Source: an uncultured Chitinophagaceae bacterium (GTDB taxonomy: Bacteria; Bacteroidota; Bacteroidia; Chitinophagales; Chitinophagaceae). From it: a stretch of 33,529 nt of DNA. The translations under genes and the position numbers were made by a program. Position 1 is the stretch's first letter; each line of letters begins with the position of its first letter. The stretch is from the NCBI GenBank assembly GCA_934502905.1, contig CAKSVK010000016.1, positions 1 to 33,529 on the forward strand. The letters run 5' to 3'. Below are positions 15,647-24,288 of this stretch, piece by piece. The notes below the pieces were generated by a model. It was not told where the DNA came from. It worked only from the letters and a program-made list of their open reading frames with translations, and made no database searches.

Positions 15647-16495
15647 TTATTGTATGGATTGCATCCATTCCTGAACAAAGGCCCTTGCCGGTTCCACCAC
15701 TTCTTTACCCGCCCGGAAACCCATCTTCCAGTAAATGCTTTTGCTTTCATAAGCGGGGTTGGTAAAATATTTTATGCCTTTCTTTTCATACAGCTCAGCC
15801 CCAAAATTGATGTCTTTGGTTTCTTCCATAAATCGTAACAGGCGTTGCTTTATAAACTGCTGGTGACGGGCGGGATATTTTGCCTCCCAGGCTGCTGTTT
15901 CTTTTGCGTACGTATCATCCCTGTTTTTCACCAGTACCGGGTAGCCCTTCCTGTAGCCTGCAATGGATTTATTATTTGGATCTTCTGCCTGCTGTAGCTG
16001 CTTACGGATGGATTCCAGTGTTTTTTCAAAAACAGGCTTCATGGTGGCATCCGCTTTCTTTAGTTTTTGCTCTACATCCAGCATACTTTGCCTGGCAGTT
16101 TCAATTATCCCCTGCTGAAATTCTTCCGGCGTTTTCACCAGGGGCATTACCGGTTTCTTCTGTTCACGTAAAACATTGTATTCTTTAATAAAGCCGGCGC
16201 TGCTTACATACTGTTTGGTATATACCAGCAAACTGTTGGTAATATTTGCCCGGTTTCCCAGGGCAATATTTTTAATATTTTTTACACCATAAGCATCTAT
16301 ATAACCATCCAGCAGGCTGCTGCTGATTTTACTGTTTGCATCGGCTTTGCTGATACCCAACTGCTTTAAAAAATCATCCGTCATTTTTTTATGTATGGTA
16401 AAGGAGACCAGAAGAAGCGACAGAAAGCCTGCTGTTATTATTGCGATAAAGGTTCTGATAAAAAGAATCCGTTGTTGTGTTACCTGATGTGTCAT
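15647..16495 (-). CDS. Membrane-anchored protein of unknown function
   Basis: A 282-residue protein with one N-terminal membrane segment (about 13-34) and a mainly helical, Lys- and Gln-rich remainder expected in the periplasm. Around residues 120-180 the pattern suggests helical hairpins or a coiled coil. I recognise no known domain or catalytic motif. It lies 43 bases after the OmpA-type gene and 103 bases before the sensor kinase on the same strand, so it may be co-transcribed with either. Its position suggests an envelope role, but this is inference from neighbours alone. Confidence 0.75.
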   Translation of the reverse strand: MTHQVTQQRILFIRTFIAIITAGFLSLLLVSFTIHKKMTDDFLKQLGISKADANSKISSSLLDGYIDAYGVKNIKNIALGNRANITNSLLVYTKQYVSSAGFIKEYNVLREQKKPVMPLVKTPEEFQQGIIETARQSMLDVEQKLKKADATMKPVFEKTLESIRKQLQQAEDPNNKSIAGYRKGYPVLVKNRDDTYAKETAAWEAKYPARHQQFIKQRLLRFMEETKDINFGAELYEKKGIKYFTNPAYESKSIYWKMGFRAGKEVVEPARAFVQEWMQSIQ

Positions 16496-16538
16496 ATGTG
16501 AATTTTTAATTTGGTTTAATGAATTATTTATTGTGTGC

Positions 16539-17819
16539 TTACAATTTTACAAATTCAACCCTCCGGTTATTGGCTCTGCCTTCTTTGGTATTGTTATCGC
16601 TTACAGGCTTTTGTTCGCCAGCGCCTTCGGTTTGTATCCTCGCAGCATCAATACTATAATCGCTCATAAGGGCCTGCTTCACCGACCCTGCTCTTTTCTC
16701 TGACAGTTCGAGGTTAGCAGCTTCATCTCCATCACTATCCGTATGCCCGATAATATTTATTTTCAGCTCCGGGTTTTTGGTAAGAACGGCTGCTATTTCG
16801 CGCAATACACCGTTACTCTCCGGCAACAGCGCAGATGAATTAGTATTGAATCGAATGCCGGTAGTGGAAAACCTTCCTTCCTCCACCAGTTTATGCCTTG
16901 TATCCGGCAGGCCCTTTGCGATTTTGATATTGCTGATGGCATATCCTACTTCTTCTTCCGGCCCGCCATATCTTTTTACGATAAAATAGAGCTGGTTGAT
17001 GTTTGCTCCGGCAACAATTGCTTTTGGCAAATCATACAGCTTCTCTTCATTGAACCAGATGCGAAGCCTTTCTTTTTGTACCTGCATGGCTACATGAATG
17101 ATTTCATTAAATGCCTGTACCCTGGCAACCGGCTTTTTAATATCAGTTTTTATATATGCTGCCCCGTCAGCAAATGTTTGCAGGTGAACGGAGGCGTTGC
17201 TGTTTTCAGAAGGCTGGATATTCATTTCGGTGGCAAATGTGGCCGTATAGTTTTTCAACAATACATTATCGCCAGGCGATAAGCTTCCGGAGGATAACAC
17301 ACCCCAGGTTAATTCAGGGAACGGCGCTTTCGGATTGGTGCGGTGCAGCACGAGGTCAAATTCAACCGTGCAATTCTCCGTAAAGGATACAGTATTGTCG
17401 GCGAGATAGGCTGTGTTTTGATACAATTGCATCCAGTTGCCACCAAATGCATCCAACGTTACTACGGCGCCTGTGCCATTGCTGTTCCAGCCGGTGGGCA
17501 GCTCACCCATGTTGTCAGTCGAAAAATCATTGCTGTAGATCACTTCTTCACCAGGGACAAAATCATACTTTATGTATAGTCTTTTTCCGGTAACGGATGT
17601 ATCGCTTATACTTTCCTGTACGGGTTCCTTTTTTTTAGCAGGTTGTTTTTTCCCTTCTATTATATCAAGTGTGTTATCAATAGCCTGGTCAATTTTTCGT
17701 TCAGTACGGGCGGTTGCTTTGGCTTTAATTTTACTATTGACTTTATTCAGCCAATCTGCCTGTGCCTGTATCACCGCCGGGCAGGCTGCTAAGAGGAGCA
17801 TAAAAATTTTTTTGTTCAT
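16539..17819 (-). CDS. OmpA-family outer-membrane/periplasmic protein
   Basis: A 426-residue envelope protein with a signal peptide (MNKKIFMLLLAACPAVIQAQA), a central beta-rich domain (about 75-310) and a C-terminal OmpA peptidoglycan-binding domain (about 322-426). The OmpA part shows NIIGHTDSDGDEAANLELSEKRA, then IQTEGAGEQKP and ANNRRVEF, including the Asp and Arg that bind diaminopimelate in this family. The middle region contains stretches such as VEFDLVLHRTNP that look like a lectin-like or jelly-roll fold, which I cannot name surely. It heads a co-directional run with the 282-residue protein and the two-component pair. It probably links the cell wall to the outer membrane. Confidence 0.9.
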   Translation of the reverse strand: MNKKIFMLLLAACPAVIQAQADWLNKVNSKIKAKATARTERKIDQAIDNTLDIIEGKKQPAKKKEPVQESISDTSVTGKRLYIKYDFVPGEEVIYSNDFSTDNMGELPTGWNSNGTGAVVTLDAFGGNWMQLYQNTAYLADNTVSFTENCTVEFDLVLHRTNPKAPFPELTWGVLSSGSLSPGDNVLLKNYTATFATEMNIQPSENSNASVHLQTFADGAAYIKTDIKKPVARVQAFNEIIHVAMQVQKERLRIWFNEEKLYDLPKAIVAGANINQLYFIVKRYGGPEEEVGYAISNIKIAKGLPDTRHKLVEEGRFSTTGIRFNTNSSALLPESNGVLREIAAVLTKNPELKINIIGHTDSDGDEAANLELSEKRAGSVKQALMSDYSIDAARIQTEGAGEQKPVSDNNTKEGRANNRRVEFVKL

Positions 17820-18194
17820 GCGTATTTGTTTTTCTGCTGCAAATATGAAAATGACAGGAAGCGGAAAAAAGCATGGCTGTTATCAAACGGAGAGAATCTT
17901 GGATGAAGCAACCGGTAAAGGGAATTAAGAATAACAGGTTTCTCACCCCGAGAGGCAACCAAAAGTTTGTTGTGGAGACTAATATTCGACCCGACAATGA
18001 CCAGTATAGCAATGGGACACTGTGTTTATAATATTGCCTGTTGAATATCTTTCCATTTTTTGATATGGCGGGATATGCTCTCATCCACCTCCATCTAAAC
18101 TTCGTTCGCTTATTTCTCCGTTTCATCGCATGCCACATTCCCCGCAGGTATAGCCCTGTCTAATTTACATCCGCATTTATCAAAATTCTGAATC
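17820..18194. other. Divergent intergenic region
   Basis: These 375 bases lie between the OmpA-type gene (minus) and the TPR gene (plus), so promoters for both should be here. A minus-strand CATATTTG at 17840-17847 is one base off the -7 consensus but has no clear -33 partner. A minus-strand open frame of 131 codons (17743-18138) overlaps the OmpA start, is rich in Trp, Arg and Cys and looks non-coding. I see no RNA gene or repeat. Confidence 0.5.
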
Positions 18195-20195
18195 ATGTTA
18201 AAACAAATTTTTCTTTTCCTCGCCGGCTTCATTGTCACCGTTGCGGCTACTGCGCAACAACACCCCGACTATGGGGAACTTAAAAAAATGACCCCGGCAG
18301 AACTGGAAGCATATAAGCAAAAGATGATAAAGGAAGCCGGTGAAAAAGCGCTGGCTATTGCAGATAAAAACAATCTTTCTGTTGATATATCCCCACTGCC
18401 GGGTACTTCTGTAAAACCTCCGGTAAAAGATGTTCAGCGCCTGAACCTGCTGCCGTCACAGCCGCTTACCCGCGCTGAGCTGGTGAGCTCATTGCAGCAA
18501 TCGGCACAGCAAATACAAAAGGGAATGCCGGCCCCTGAAATAAAAAAAATAGAAGAGGCGGTCAATACACTTCCGGTAGAGTCGATCAATGAAAAAGCCA
18601 TCCTGAGTTTTTATGGAGATAACCCTGAAAGCGCTGTAGCAATGATGCTGCAGGCTGCTGCCAACGTTCCGGACTCCCTGCTGCTGCTTAACAACCTGGG
18701 CGCTATGCTGAACCTGTATGGCGACGGGCATAAAGCCATTCCGGTTCTACAATATTGCCTGCAAAAAATTCCCGCCAGCAGCACGGTGCTCAACAATCTC
18801 GGGCAAAGCTTTATGGGGCTTGGCGATATGCTGAAAGCAGCCGCTTATTTTAATCAATGTCTTTCGATAGACTCCCTGAATATCGAAGCCAATCACAGCA
18901 TGGGCATGCTCCACTATTTCAAAAAAGAATATGATGCTGCCATGAAATATTTTGAAAGAGAGCTGGTTGTGGCTACGCGCAGCAGTACGCTGGCAATGGC
19001 CTATAAGATGGGTAGAAAGTTTGACCTGCGTGCCATTATACAGCGCAGAAAACGGCTCAGCGGCCGCCCGGAAAAAAATCATTTTGAAGAGATCACTATG
19101 GGCAAATTTGCTTTTCCAACCCTGCCTGCAACAGCACAGGAAATTTCGGAAACCCGGGCATTCTTTTCAATGTATGCCGCCAGCATACAGGCGGAACAAC
19201 TGAACTGGATGAATCATGCCACAAAAATTTCAACCGGTTATACTGCTCAAATGGGCAACCAGCGCCATGGATTGTATACCGACCTGGTAAATGCCATGCT
19301 GGAAGAGCTGCAGGAAGAATTTACACCGGAATATTTATCTGCGCTTACGCAAAATGACTATGACAATATCCGGGATATGCTTACTCATCACTATAATATA
19401 CTGAATCAGCAGAATTGTCCGCCGGCACCGGCCGGCACCGGCATTGGAGCTATGGAAGCATACGAAATAAAATGCTGCAGGGAGCTGAAGCAACCAATAG
19501 CGGATAAGTTGATTTACCAGACAGGAGCTTATGTACAGCCCATCATCAAAAAGGGGGAAACAAGATGGAAATCCTACATCAACCAGTTGGTGGAGATTGT
19601 GCAGTTAGACCCCAGTCCGAGCAACCAGGCCGTAGTATACAATGCCGTTGCGGGTTATTTCAATTATTTATCCGTGGCAATGGTATCTTTTCCGCTTTGG
19701 GAAGTAAATAATATGCTGCCGGAATGTTTTAAACCCTATAGCCAGGCAGCACTGGACAGCCTTATCGAAAGCGACAGGAACTGGAGAATCAATTGCCCTG
19801 CATGGCTGAATGCGAAAGTTGATTTTAATGGTATGTCGGTAAGTGTGGATTGCAGCAAATACGCCATTGAAGCAGGCAGCAGCATTGCAGGTGCTTATGA
19901 GTATGAATTCAAATCCGGGAAATCAACCTTACTGGTTGGTCCGGCAACCAAAGCCGAGTTTTTAGGCATAAAAGCAACACTCAAGGAACAGGTGTTTATT
20001 ACGTTTGACAACAATAAGCAGTTTGCCGATTTTGGCGTGAAGGCCACAGGTGAAGTATCCGTATCAGGCAACCCTATTAATTTGGGACCGGGCATAAAAA
20101 TAGGAGGAACCATTGTCGGCGCCGGCATTACCAACAGCTGGAGCATCAATAGCGGCTTTAAAACCACTACCAGCGGAAAGGGATTATTCAAATAA
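18195..20195 (+). CDS. Secreted tetratricopeptide-repeat protein
   Basis: A 666-residue exported protein with a signal peptide (MLKQIFLFLAGF to TAQ, about 1-21) and three TPR units at about 160-260, recognisable from NNLGAMLNLYGD, LNNLGQSFMGLGD and HSMGMLHYFKKEYDAAMKYF. The region 330-540 is helical without a domain I recognise, and the last 120 residues are glycine- and beta-rich. A short tandem repeat at about 19423-19441 encodes a Pro-Ala-Gly turn. It begins a run of three plus-strand genes (the gap to the cupin gene is 47 bases). TPRs suggest a scaffold for an envelope complex; no enzymatic motif is seen. Confidence 0.82.
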   Translation: MLKQIFLFLAGFIVTVAATAQQHPDYGELKKMTPAELEAYKQKMIKEAGEKALAIADKNNLSVDISPLPGTSVKPPVKDVQRLNLLPSQPLTRAELVSSLQQSAQQIQKGMPAPEIKKIEEAVNTLPVESINEKAILSFYGDNPESAVAMMLQAAANVPDSLLLLNNLGAMLNLYGDGHKAIPVLQYCLQKIPASSTVLNNLGQSFMGLGDMLKAAAYFNQCLSIDSLNIEANHSMGMLHYFKKEYDAAMKYFERELVVATRSSTLAMAYKMGRKFDLRAIIQRRKRLSGRPEKNHFEEITMGKFAFPTLPATAQEISETRAFFSMYAASIQAEQLNWMNHATKISTGYTAQMGNQRHGLYTDLVNAMLEELQEEFTPEYLSALTQNDYDNIRDMLTHHYNILNQQNCPPAPAGTGIGAMEAYEIKCCRELKQPIADKLIYQTGAYVQPIIKKGETRWKSYINQLVEIVQLDPSPSNQAVVYNAVAGYFNYLSVAMVSFPLWEVNNMLPECFKPYSQAALDSLIESDRNWRINCPAWLNAKVDFNGMSVSVDCSKYAIEAGSSIAGAYEYEFKSGKSTLLVGPATKAEFLGIKATLKEQVFITFDNNKQFADFGVKATGEVSVSGNPINLGPGIKIGGTIVGAGITNSWSINSGFKTTTSGKGLFK

Positions 20196-20242
20196 CTACA
20201 TGTCAATCGTCTTACCACATTTTTAATTTAATAAAAGAAATT

Positions 20243-20923
20243 ATGCAAACTAAAATCTTAAAAAAGGCAGCTATGTTTTTGCTCGTTTTTATCGTTTCTT
20301 ATTTGGTCATTGGTTATTTATTGCACCGGGTTGTATTTCCCGAAAAGAAACCGGTTGTTTCTACATGGTTCAGACCCGGACAGGAATTTTATAGCAAAGC
20401 CGAGGGGGTCCGGCAAATTGTTTTGAAGCAGGAGAATGGCTTTGTGTACTGCCAGTCGGTGATAGGGCCCTTTGCCGGAGGCCCTCCCAGGCATATTCAT
20501 ACAGATTTTGACGAAACTTTTGAAGTAGAGAATGGAGAACTGACACTATGGGTGAACGGAGAAATAAAGAAAATCCGCCCGGGCGACGTATTGCATATTC
20601 CTAAAGGTACCCCACACAAGCCTTACAATGAAACTGCGGATACTATACATACCAAGAGCGCCATTGCCTTTCCTGAAAAATTTGCCTTTAATCTTTTACA
20701 GGTATATGGTATAATGGACAGCCACCCGGGGTTTGAAAAGGAACCGGGTATAGCTTTCAGGATGGCTATGTTCCAGACCAACGGCTTTGATTCTTATGCG
20801 GCAGATGGCCCGCCGGTGTTTATGCAGAAAGCTATAGGCTTTGTCATGGCCCCGGCGCTGCGGCTTTTCGGATACAAAAGCTATTATGAAGAATATGATC
20901 CTTTTGTAAAGGAGAAGTTATAA
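20243..20923 (+). CDS. Membrane-anchored cupin-domain protein
   Basis: A 226-residue protein with one N-terminal membrane helix (about 9-28) and a cupin fold outside the membrane. The first cupin motif is RHIHTDFDETFEVENGEL with likely metal ligands His84, His86 and Glu91; the second is GDVLHIPKGTPHKPYN with His125. All four usual metal-binding positions are thus present, so it probably binds a metal ion and may be an enzyme or a sugar- or ligand-binding protein. It lies between the TPR gene and a four-helix membrane protein gene (78 bases downstream). Single-domain cupins have very varied roles, so the function is left open. Confidence 0.85.
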   Translation: MQTKILKKAAMFLLVFIVSYLVIGYLLHRVVFPEKKPVVSTWFRPGQEFYSKAEGVRQIVLKQENGFVYCQSVIGPFAGGPPRHIHTDFDETFEVENGELTLWVNGEIKKIRPGDVLHIPKGTPHKPYNETADTIHTKSAIAFPEKFAFNLLQVYGIMDSHPGFEKEPGIAFRMAMFQTNGFDSYAADGPPVFMQKAIGFVMAPALRLFGYKSYYEEYDPFVKEKL

Positions 20924-21001
20924 AGCGGCCCCTTCTGCATCCGCAGCATTATTATTCTATATGCATCCAATCAATTATTAAATCAATCAATCATTTCGTT
21001 T

Positions 21002-21472
21002 ATGAACTTCAAAAACATTATTTACGCATTCGCCTGTCTTTCTTTCGCTGTTGTGGTAGGGGCGGCCATTTATGAGCATATTGCTGTAGTGCCCCGATGG
21101 AGCGCTGCTCCGCCTGCCTCCCTGAGTATGTTCCAGGGAACATATGGATTAAATCCTACTCCTTTCTGGATAGCCATACATCCTGTTACTTTAGTGTTGC
21201 TGGCTGCTGCTATTATTCCGTTCAGGAAAACCGGCGCCAAAGTTTATCTTCTTATCACATCTGTTGGTTATGTAATCGTATTGATCATCACATTTGCTTA
21301 TTTCGTTCCTGAGCTCATTGCCATAACCGGCACTCCTTATTCAGAATACATTGATGATTCCTTAATAAAGCGGGCAAAGCAGTGGGAGATATTAAGCCTT
21401 GTGCGGTTATCTTTTTTGATTATCCTGGCTGTTGCAGCGTTTCTGGGACTTACTAAATCAAAGACTGATTAA
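21002..21472 (+). CDS. Four-helix membrane protein (DUF1772-like)
   Basis: A 156-residue integral membrane protein with four predicted helices (about 5-25, 57-75, 81-104 and 132-150). The first loop has YEHIAVVPRWSAAPPASL, followed by a Phe- and Gly-rich stretch, as in the DUF1772/anthrone oxygenase-like membrane family, although I make that match from memory. The Glu-His pair in the first loop could bind metal. It lies 78 bases after the cupin gene and may be in the same unit. Its function is unknown. Confidence 0.72.
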   Translation: MNFKNIIYAFACLSFAVVVGAAIYEHIAVVPRWSAAPPASLSMFQGTYGLNPTPFWIAIHPVTLVLLAAAIIPFRKTGAKVYLLITSVGYVIVLIITFAYFVPELIAITGTPYSEYIDDSLIKRAKQWEILSLVRLSFLIILAVAAFLGLTKSKTD

Positions 21473-21836
21473 AAAGATGTGGATCGTAATTGACGGTGCC
21501 CGGTCAGGCCGGGTCCCGGTCATTGGAGTATGACAAGAAGTCTGACCTTACATAATCCAATACGCAAAACCCGCCGGAAAATACTACAAATGGTCGCAAA
21601 GAAAGAGCGTTCCAATGATAAAGATGTAAGTATTTGAGATTGCTTATCCGCTACAACGGAGAAGCAACGCCGTGCTTTTGGGTCAGCCCTTTTAAAAAAT
21701 TAAATGACTTGCCGGTCAGCTTTTTCTTTCCGCATCACCATACCGTCAATGGATATCTTTAATCCATTTTAACGCACCGATGATTTTCCTGTCGTTTTCG
21801 ATGTCTCCGTCGGCTTTCCCGCGTAAATTTGCAGGT
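21473..21836. other. Gene-free stretch with a GC-rich stem-loop
   Basis: Beginning about 20 bases after the preceding stop is a GC-rich imperfect stem-loop (21494-21518) whose core is CCCGG (21499-21503) and CCGGG (21509-21513). No T-run follows. The rest shows no gene that I can support. An in-frame extension of the next gene back to 21780 lacks a lipoprotein signal at its start and is not adopted. Confidence 0.45.
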
Positions 21837-22310
21837 ATGTATAAAAACACAATTTGTTTGTTCTTTATGTTGCTGGCATTGGGCTCATGTGATCTCAGAT
21901 CTCAATTTGATTTCAAAAAAGAAAGAGAGCGCATAGCGGCCTATAACAGCATGTTGCAAGCCGATGCAGACTTTTCCCGACGATCTGAGGAGGTAGGGTT
22001 ACGACGGGCTTTTATGGAATATATAGAGAACGATGCTGTCATGTTACGCCCAGGCAGTCTGCCGTGGGTGGGGGCTGATGCGGTGGATAAGCTCAGCGCC
22101 TTGAATGACTCTGCGGTTGTGCTTCGTTGGGAGCCGAAGGGAGGAGATATTTCCGGGGATATGGGGATGGGATATACGTTCGGCACTTATGAGATGGAGT
22201 TTACAGATTCGCTGTATACCGGCAGCTATGTTACTATCTGGAAGAAGCAGGAAGATGGCAATTGGCGCTTTATACTGGATAGCCGGAATGAGGGAGCAGG
22301 GAAGTGGTAA
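21837..22310 (+). CDS. Small lipoprotein, NTF2/DUF4440-like
   Basis: A 157-residue predicted lipoprotein. Starting at the ATG at 21837 gives MYKNTICLFFMLLALGSC, a lipoprotein signal with Cys18 lipidated; a start at 21780 would place 19 polar residues in front of it. The mature part resembles the SnoaL/DUF4440 cone fold, with a helical start, FMEYIENDAVMLRPG, and strands ending GSYVTIWKKQEDGNWRFI. Such proteins bind small molecules or act as small periplasmic enzymes, but no catalytic residues can be assigned. It appears to be a single-gene unit, about 360 bases from its upstream neighbour. Confidence 0.78.
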   Translation: MYKNTICLFFMLLALGSCDLRSQFDFKKERERIAAYNSMLQADADFSRRSEEVGLRRAFMEYIENDAVMLRPGSLPWVGADAVDKLSALNDSAVVLRWEPKGGDISGDMGMGYTFGTYEMEFTDSLYTGSYVTIWKKQEDGNWRFILDSRNEGAGKW

Positions 22311-22436
22311 GCCGGGAAAGACAGGTTTCAGACCGTAAGTTCCAGGGCACAGGCTTCAGGTTTTTATCCTCTTTCCTGAGTCCTTCCTGCGGGCCGCGAT
22401 ATATGCAGTTGTCAACTACGAGCTTGCCACAAATAA

Positions 22437-22460
22437 AATTGCCGGGATCATTCCTGGCAA
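22437..22460 (-). terminator. Possible intrinsic terminator after the coiled-coil protein gene
   Basis: On the minus strand TTGCC and GGCAA (22439-22443 and 22456-22460) with an inner GG/CC pair form an imperfect stem around a 6-base loop, followed by TTTTATTTG. One mismatch weakens the stem. It lies about 30 bases beyond the stop of the gene at 22489-23466. Confidence 0.4.
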
Positions 22461-22488
22461 CCTTATTGTATATATGTATGAAACTCTT

Positions 22489-23466
22489 CTATCCGAAAAT
22501 GCCACCTTTCTTGAGTGTTACAGTTCCTTCACCAATTTTGAAGCCGTTTTCATAAACTTCTACCTTGTAAGTTCCTTTTGTATATTTTTCAGCTTGCTTC
22601 AAATCGAAGCTTACATTTTTCTTTTTGCCTTGCTCGTAGTCGATAGAAACCTTGTTTGTATAGTCTTTATCACCGTCTTCCCTGGTATTCAGAGAGCCGG
22701 AGCCCAGTCCTTCTTCTTTAACAATACCGCCTTCAGGATTGGTAACGATCACATACAGATCTTTGGTACCGGTTGAAGCCAGCCTGTTTTCTACATCAAA
22801 AGACACGCGGAACTTGTCTGCTCTTTTTGCCTTTGAAGTTTCAGATTCTTTACCACCTTTCTTCTCGTTGATCGCTGCAATATGGAAGTTGGTAGCGTTC
22901 AGGGTAGAACCTACTTCCACCTTGCCGGTCAGGTCTTTGTTTTCAGTCAACTTCTGATCCAGTGAAGTCGTCAACTCCTGCTTTTCAGTGGTCAACTGAT
23001 CTTTGTCTGCCTGCAGTTGGATGTTCTCACCGGTCAGGCGCTCAATTTCCTTTACATACTCTTCAATTTTTCCGTTCAAGGAGTTGATCAGTCTGCGTGC
23101 TTCCGCCAGGTCTGCTGCCGATGCATTTTGTTTGCTGATCAGTGTTTTGATCCTGGACCGCATTTCTGTAACTTCCTTGTCTCTTGTTTTAACAAGGCTG
23201 TCCAGCTTTGTGTTTTCAGAAGTCATTTTGTCAAGGCGTATTTCTGCTGCTTCATAGTCTGTAGCCAACTGGGTCCTTACAGAATCCAGGGAAGCATACT
23301 GAATATCCTTTTGCTGGATTACTTCTTTGGTTTTACTTTTATCGAAAATAATGTACCCCCAGGTTCCTAACAATGCGGCAATTAATACACCGTAAATAAT
23401 GCCACGGTTATCTTTTTTCGGGGGTTGGGGGTATCCCGATGTAGAGGGATAATTTGAAGCGCTCAT
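22489..23466 (-). CDS. Membrane-anchored coiled-coil protein
   Basis: A 325-residue protein with a short Pro-rich cytoplasmic start, one membrane helix (about 22-41), a long coiled coil (about 50-185, with a regular leucine and charge pattern such as EIERLTGENIQLQADKDQL) and a C-terminal beta-rich domain (about 195-325) that ends FKIGEGTVTLKKGG. The C-terminal part resembles an immunoglobulin-like fold. I recognise no family name. It is divergent from the exonuclease gene, with only about 48 bases between the starts. It is probably an envelope structural or partner-binding protein. Confidence 0.78.
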   Translation of the reverse strand: MSASNYPSTSGYPQPPKKDNRGIIYGVLIAALLGTWGYIIFDKSKTKEVIQQKDIQYASLDSVRTQLATDYEAAEIRLDKMTSENTKLDSLVKTRDKEVTEMRSRIKTLISKQNASAADLAEARRLINSLNGKIEEYVKEIERLTGENIQLQADKDQLTTEKQELTTSLDQKLTENKDLTGKVEVGSTLNATNFHIAAINEKKGGKESETSKAKRADKFRVSFDVENRLASTGTKDLYVIVTNPEGGIVKEEGLGSGSLNTREDGDKDYTNKVSIDYEQGKKKNVSFDLKQAEKYTKGTYKVEVYENGFKIGEGTVTLKKGGIFG

Positions 23467-23514
23467 AGTGTCTATTTTTAGTGTTTATTTGCTTTTTTAT
23501 AAAAATTTGAGAAC

Positions 23515-24237
23515 ATGCTCAGCTCAATTGACCTTACAAAGGTACTGGTTATTGATATAGAAACGGTTCCCGGAGCCCCTGATTTTCAACGCTTGCCGTT
23601 GCCATGGCAGGAGCTTTGGGAAGAGAAGGTTTCCAAAACCATGCCAGAAAATTTTTCGACGGAGGAATACTATGGTCAAAGAGCCGGGATACTGGCTGAA
23701 TTTGGCAAAATTATATGTATTTCCTGTGGCTTTTTTTACCATGAACCGGATGGGGATATCCATTTTAAAATCAAGTCTGTTAGCGGTGATAATGAACAGG
23801 TTTTGTTAAACGAATTTGTATCCCTGCTGAACAGTTTTCATGAAAAGCGGGGAATAATTACACTTGCCGGTCATAATATCAAGGAATTTGATATCCCTTA
23901 CATTTGTCGCCGGATGATCATTAACAGGGTAGTGCTGCCGGATTGTTTACAACTGTACGGAAAAAAGCCCTGGGAAACCAACCTTCTGGACACCCTGGAG
24001 CTTTGGAAATTCGGTGATTATAAAAACTATATATCACTCAAGCTCCTGGCCGCCGTGCTGGGTATCAGCACTCCCAAGGATGATATTGACGGAAGCATGG
24101 TACAGGATGTTTATTACAACGAGAAAAACCTCCCGCGTATTGTTGTGTATTGTCAAAAAGACGTGGCAACGGTTGCCAATATCCTCCTGCGGTTTAAAAA
24201 TCTTCCTTACCTGGACGATAAAATAGTGATCGTTTAA
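23515..24237 (+). CDS. DEDDy-type 3'-5' exonuclease (PolB-like proofreading exonuclease family)
   Basis: Predicted nuclease of 240 residues that removes nucleotides from 3' ends of DNA or RNA using two metal ions. The acidic residues follow the DEDDy pattern: Asp14 and Glu16 (VIDIETVP), Asp126 (AGHNIKEFDIPYI) and Tyr212 with Asp216 (VYCQKDVATV). It lacks polymerase or helicase domains, as in the stand-alone family related to the exonuclease domain of DNA polymerase B. It is followed by an intrinsic terminator and then holA. Its place beside holA fits a DNA-metabolism role, but the substrate is not known. Confidence 0.85.
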   Translation: MLSSIDLTKVLVIDIETVPGAPDFQRLPLPWQELWEEKVSKTMPENFSTEEYYGQRAGILAEFGKIICISCGFFYHEPDGDIHFKIKSVSGDNEQVLLNEFVSLLNSFHEKRGIITLAGHNIKEFDIPYICRRMIINRVVLPDCLQLYGKKPWETNLLDTLELWKFGDYKNYISLKLLAAVLGISTPKDDIDGSMVQDVYYNEKNLPRIVVYCQKDVATVANILLRFKNLPYLDDKIVIV

Positions 24238-24246
24238 TATTTTATC

Positions 24247-24267
24247 AAAACCCGGTTCCGGGTTTTT
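24247..24267 (+). terminator. Intrinsic terminator after the exonuclease gene
   Basis: AAAACCCGG and CCGGGTTTT form a strong stem (24247-24266) that ends in a run of five T. It begins nine bases after the exonuclease stop. The A and T flanks make it workable in both directions. It separates the exonuclease from holA, which then needs its own promoter in the next 20 bases or read-through. Confidence 0.75.
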
Positions 24268-24288
24268 GAGCTACTTTGCAGCATAATT

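Noticed and set aside
17743..18138. Minus-strand open frame of 131 codons overlapping the OmpA-type gene start
   Set aside because: Its composition is unlike the neighbours (many Trp, Arg, Cys), it has no recognisable signal or domain, and it overlaps a clear signal-peptide-bearing gene.
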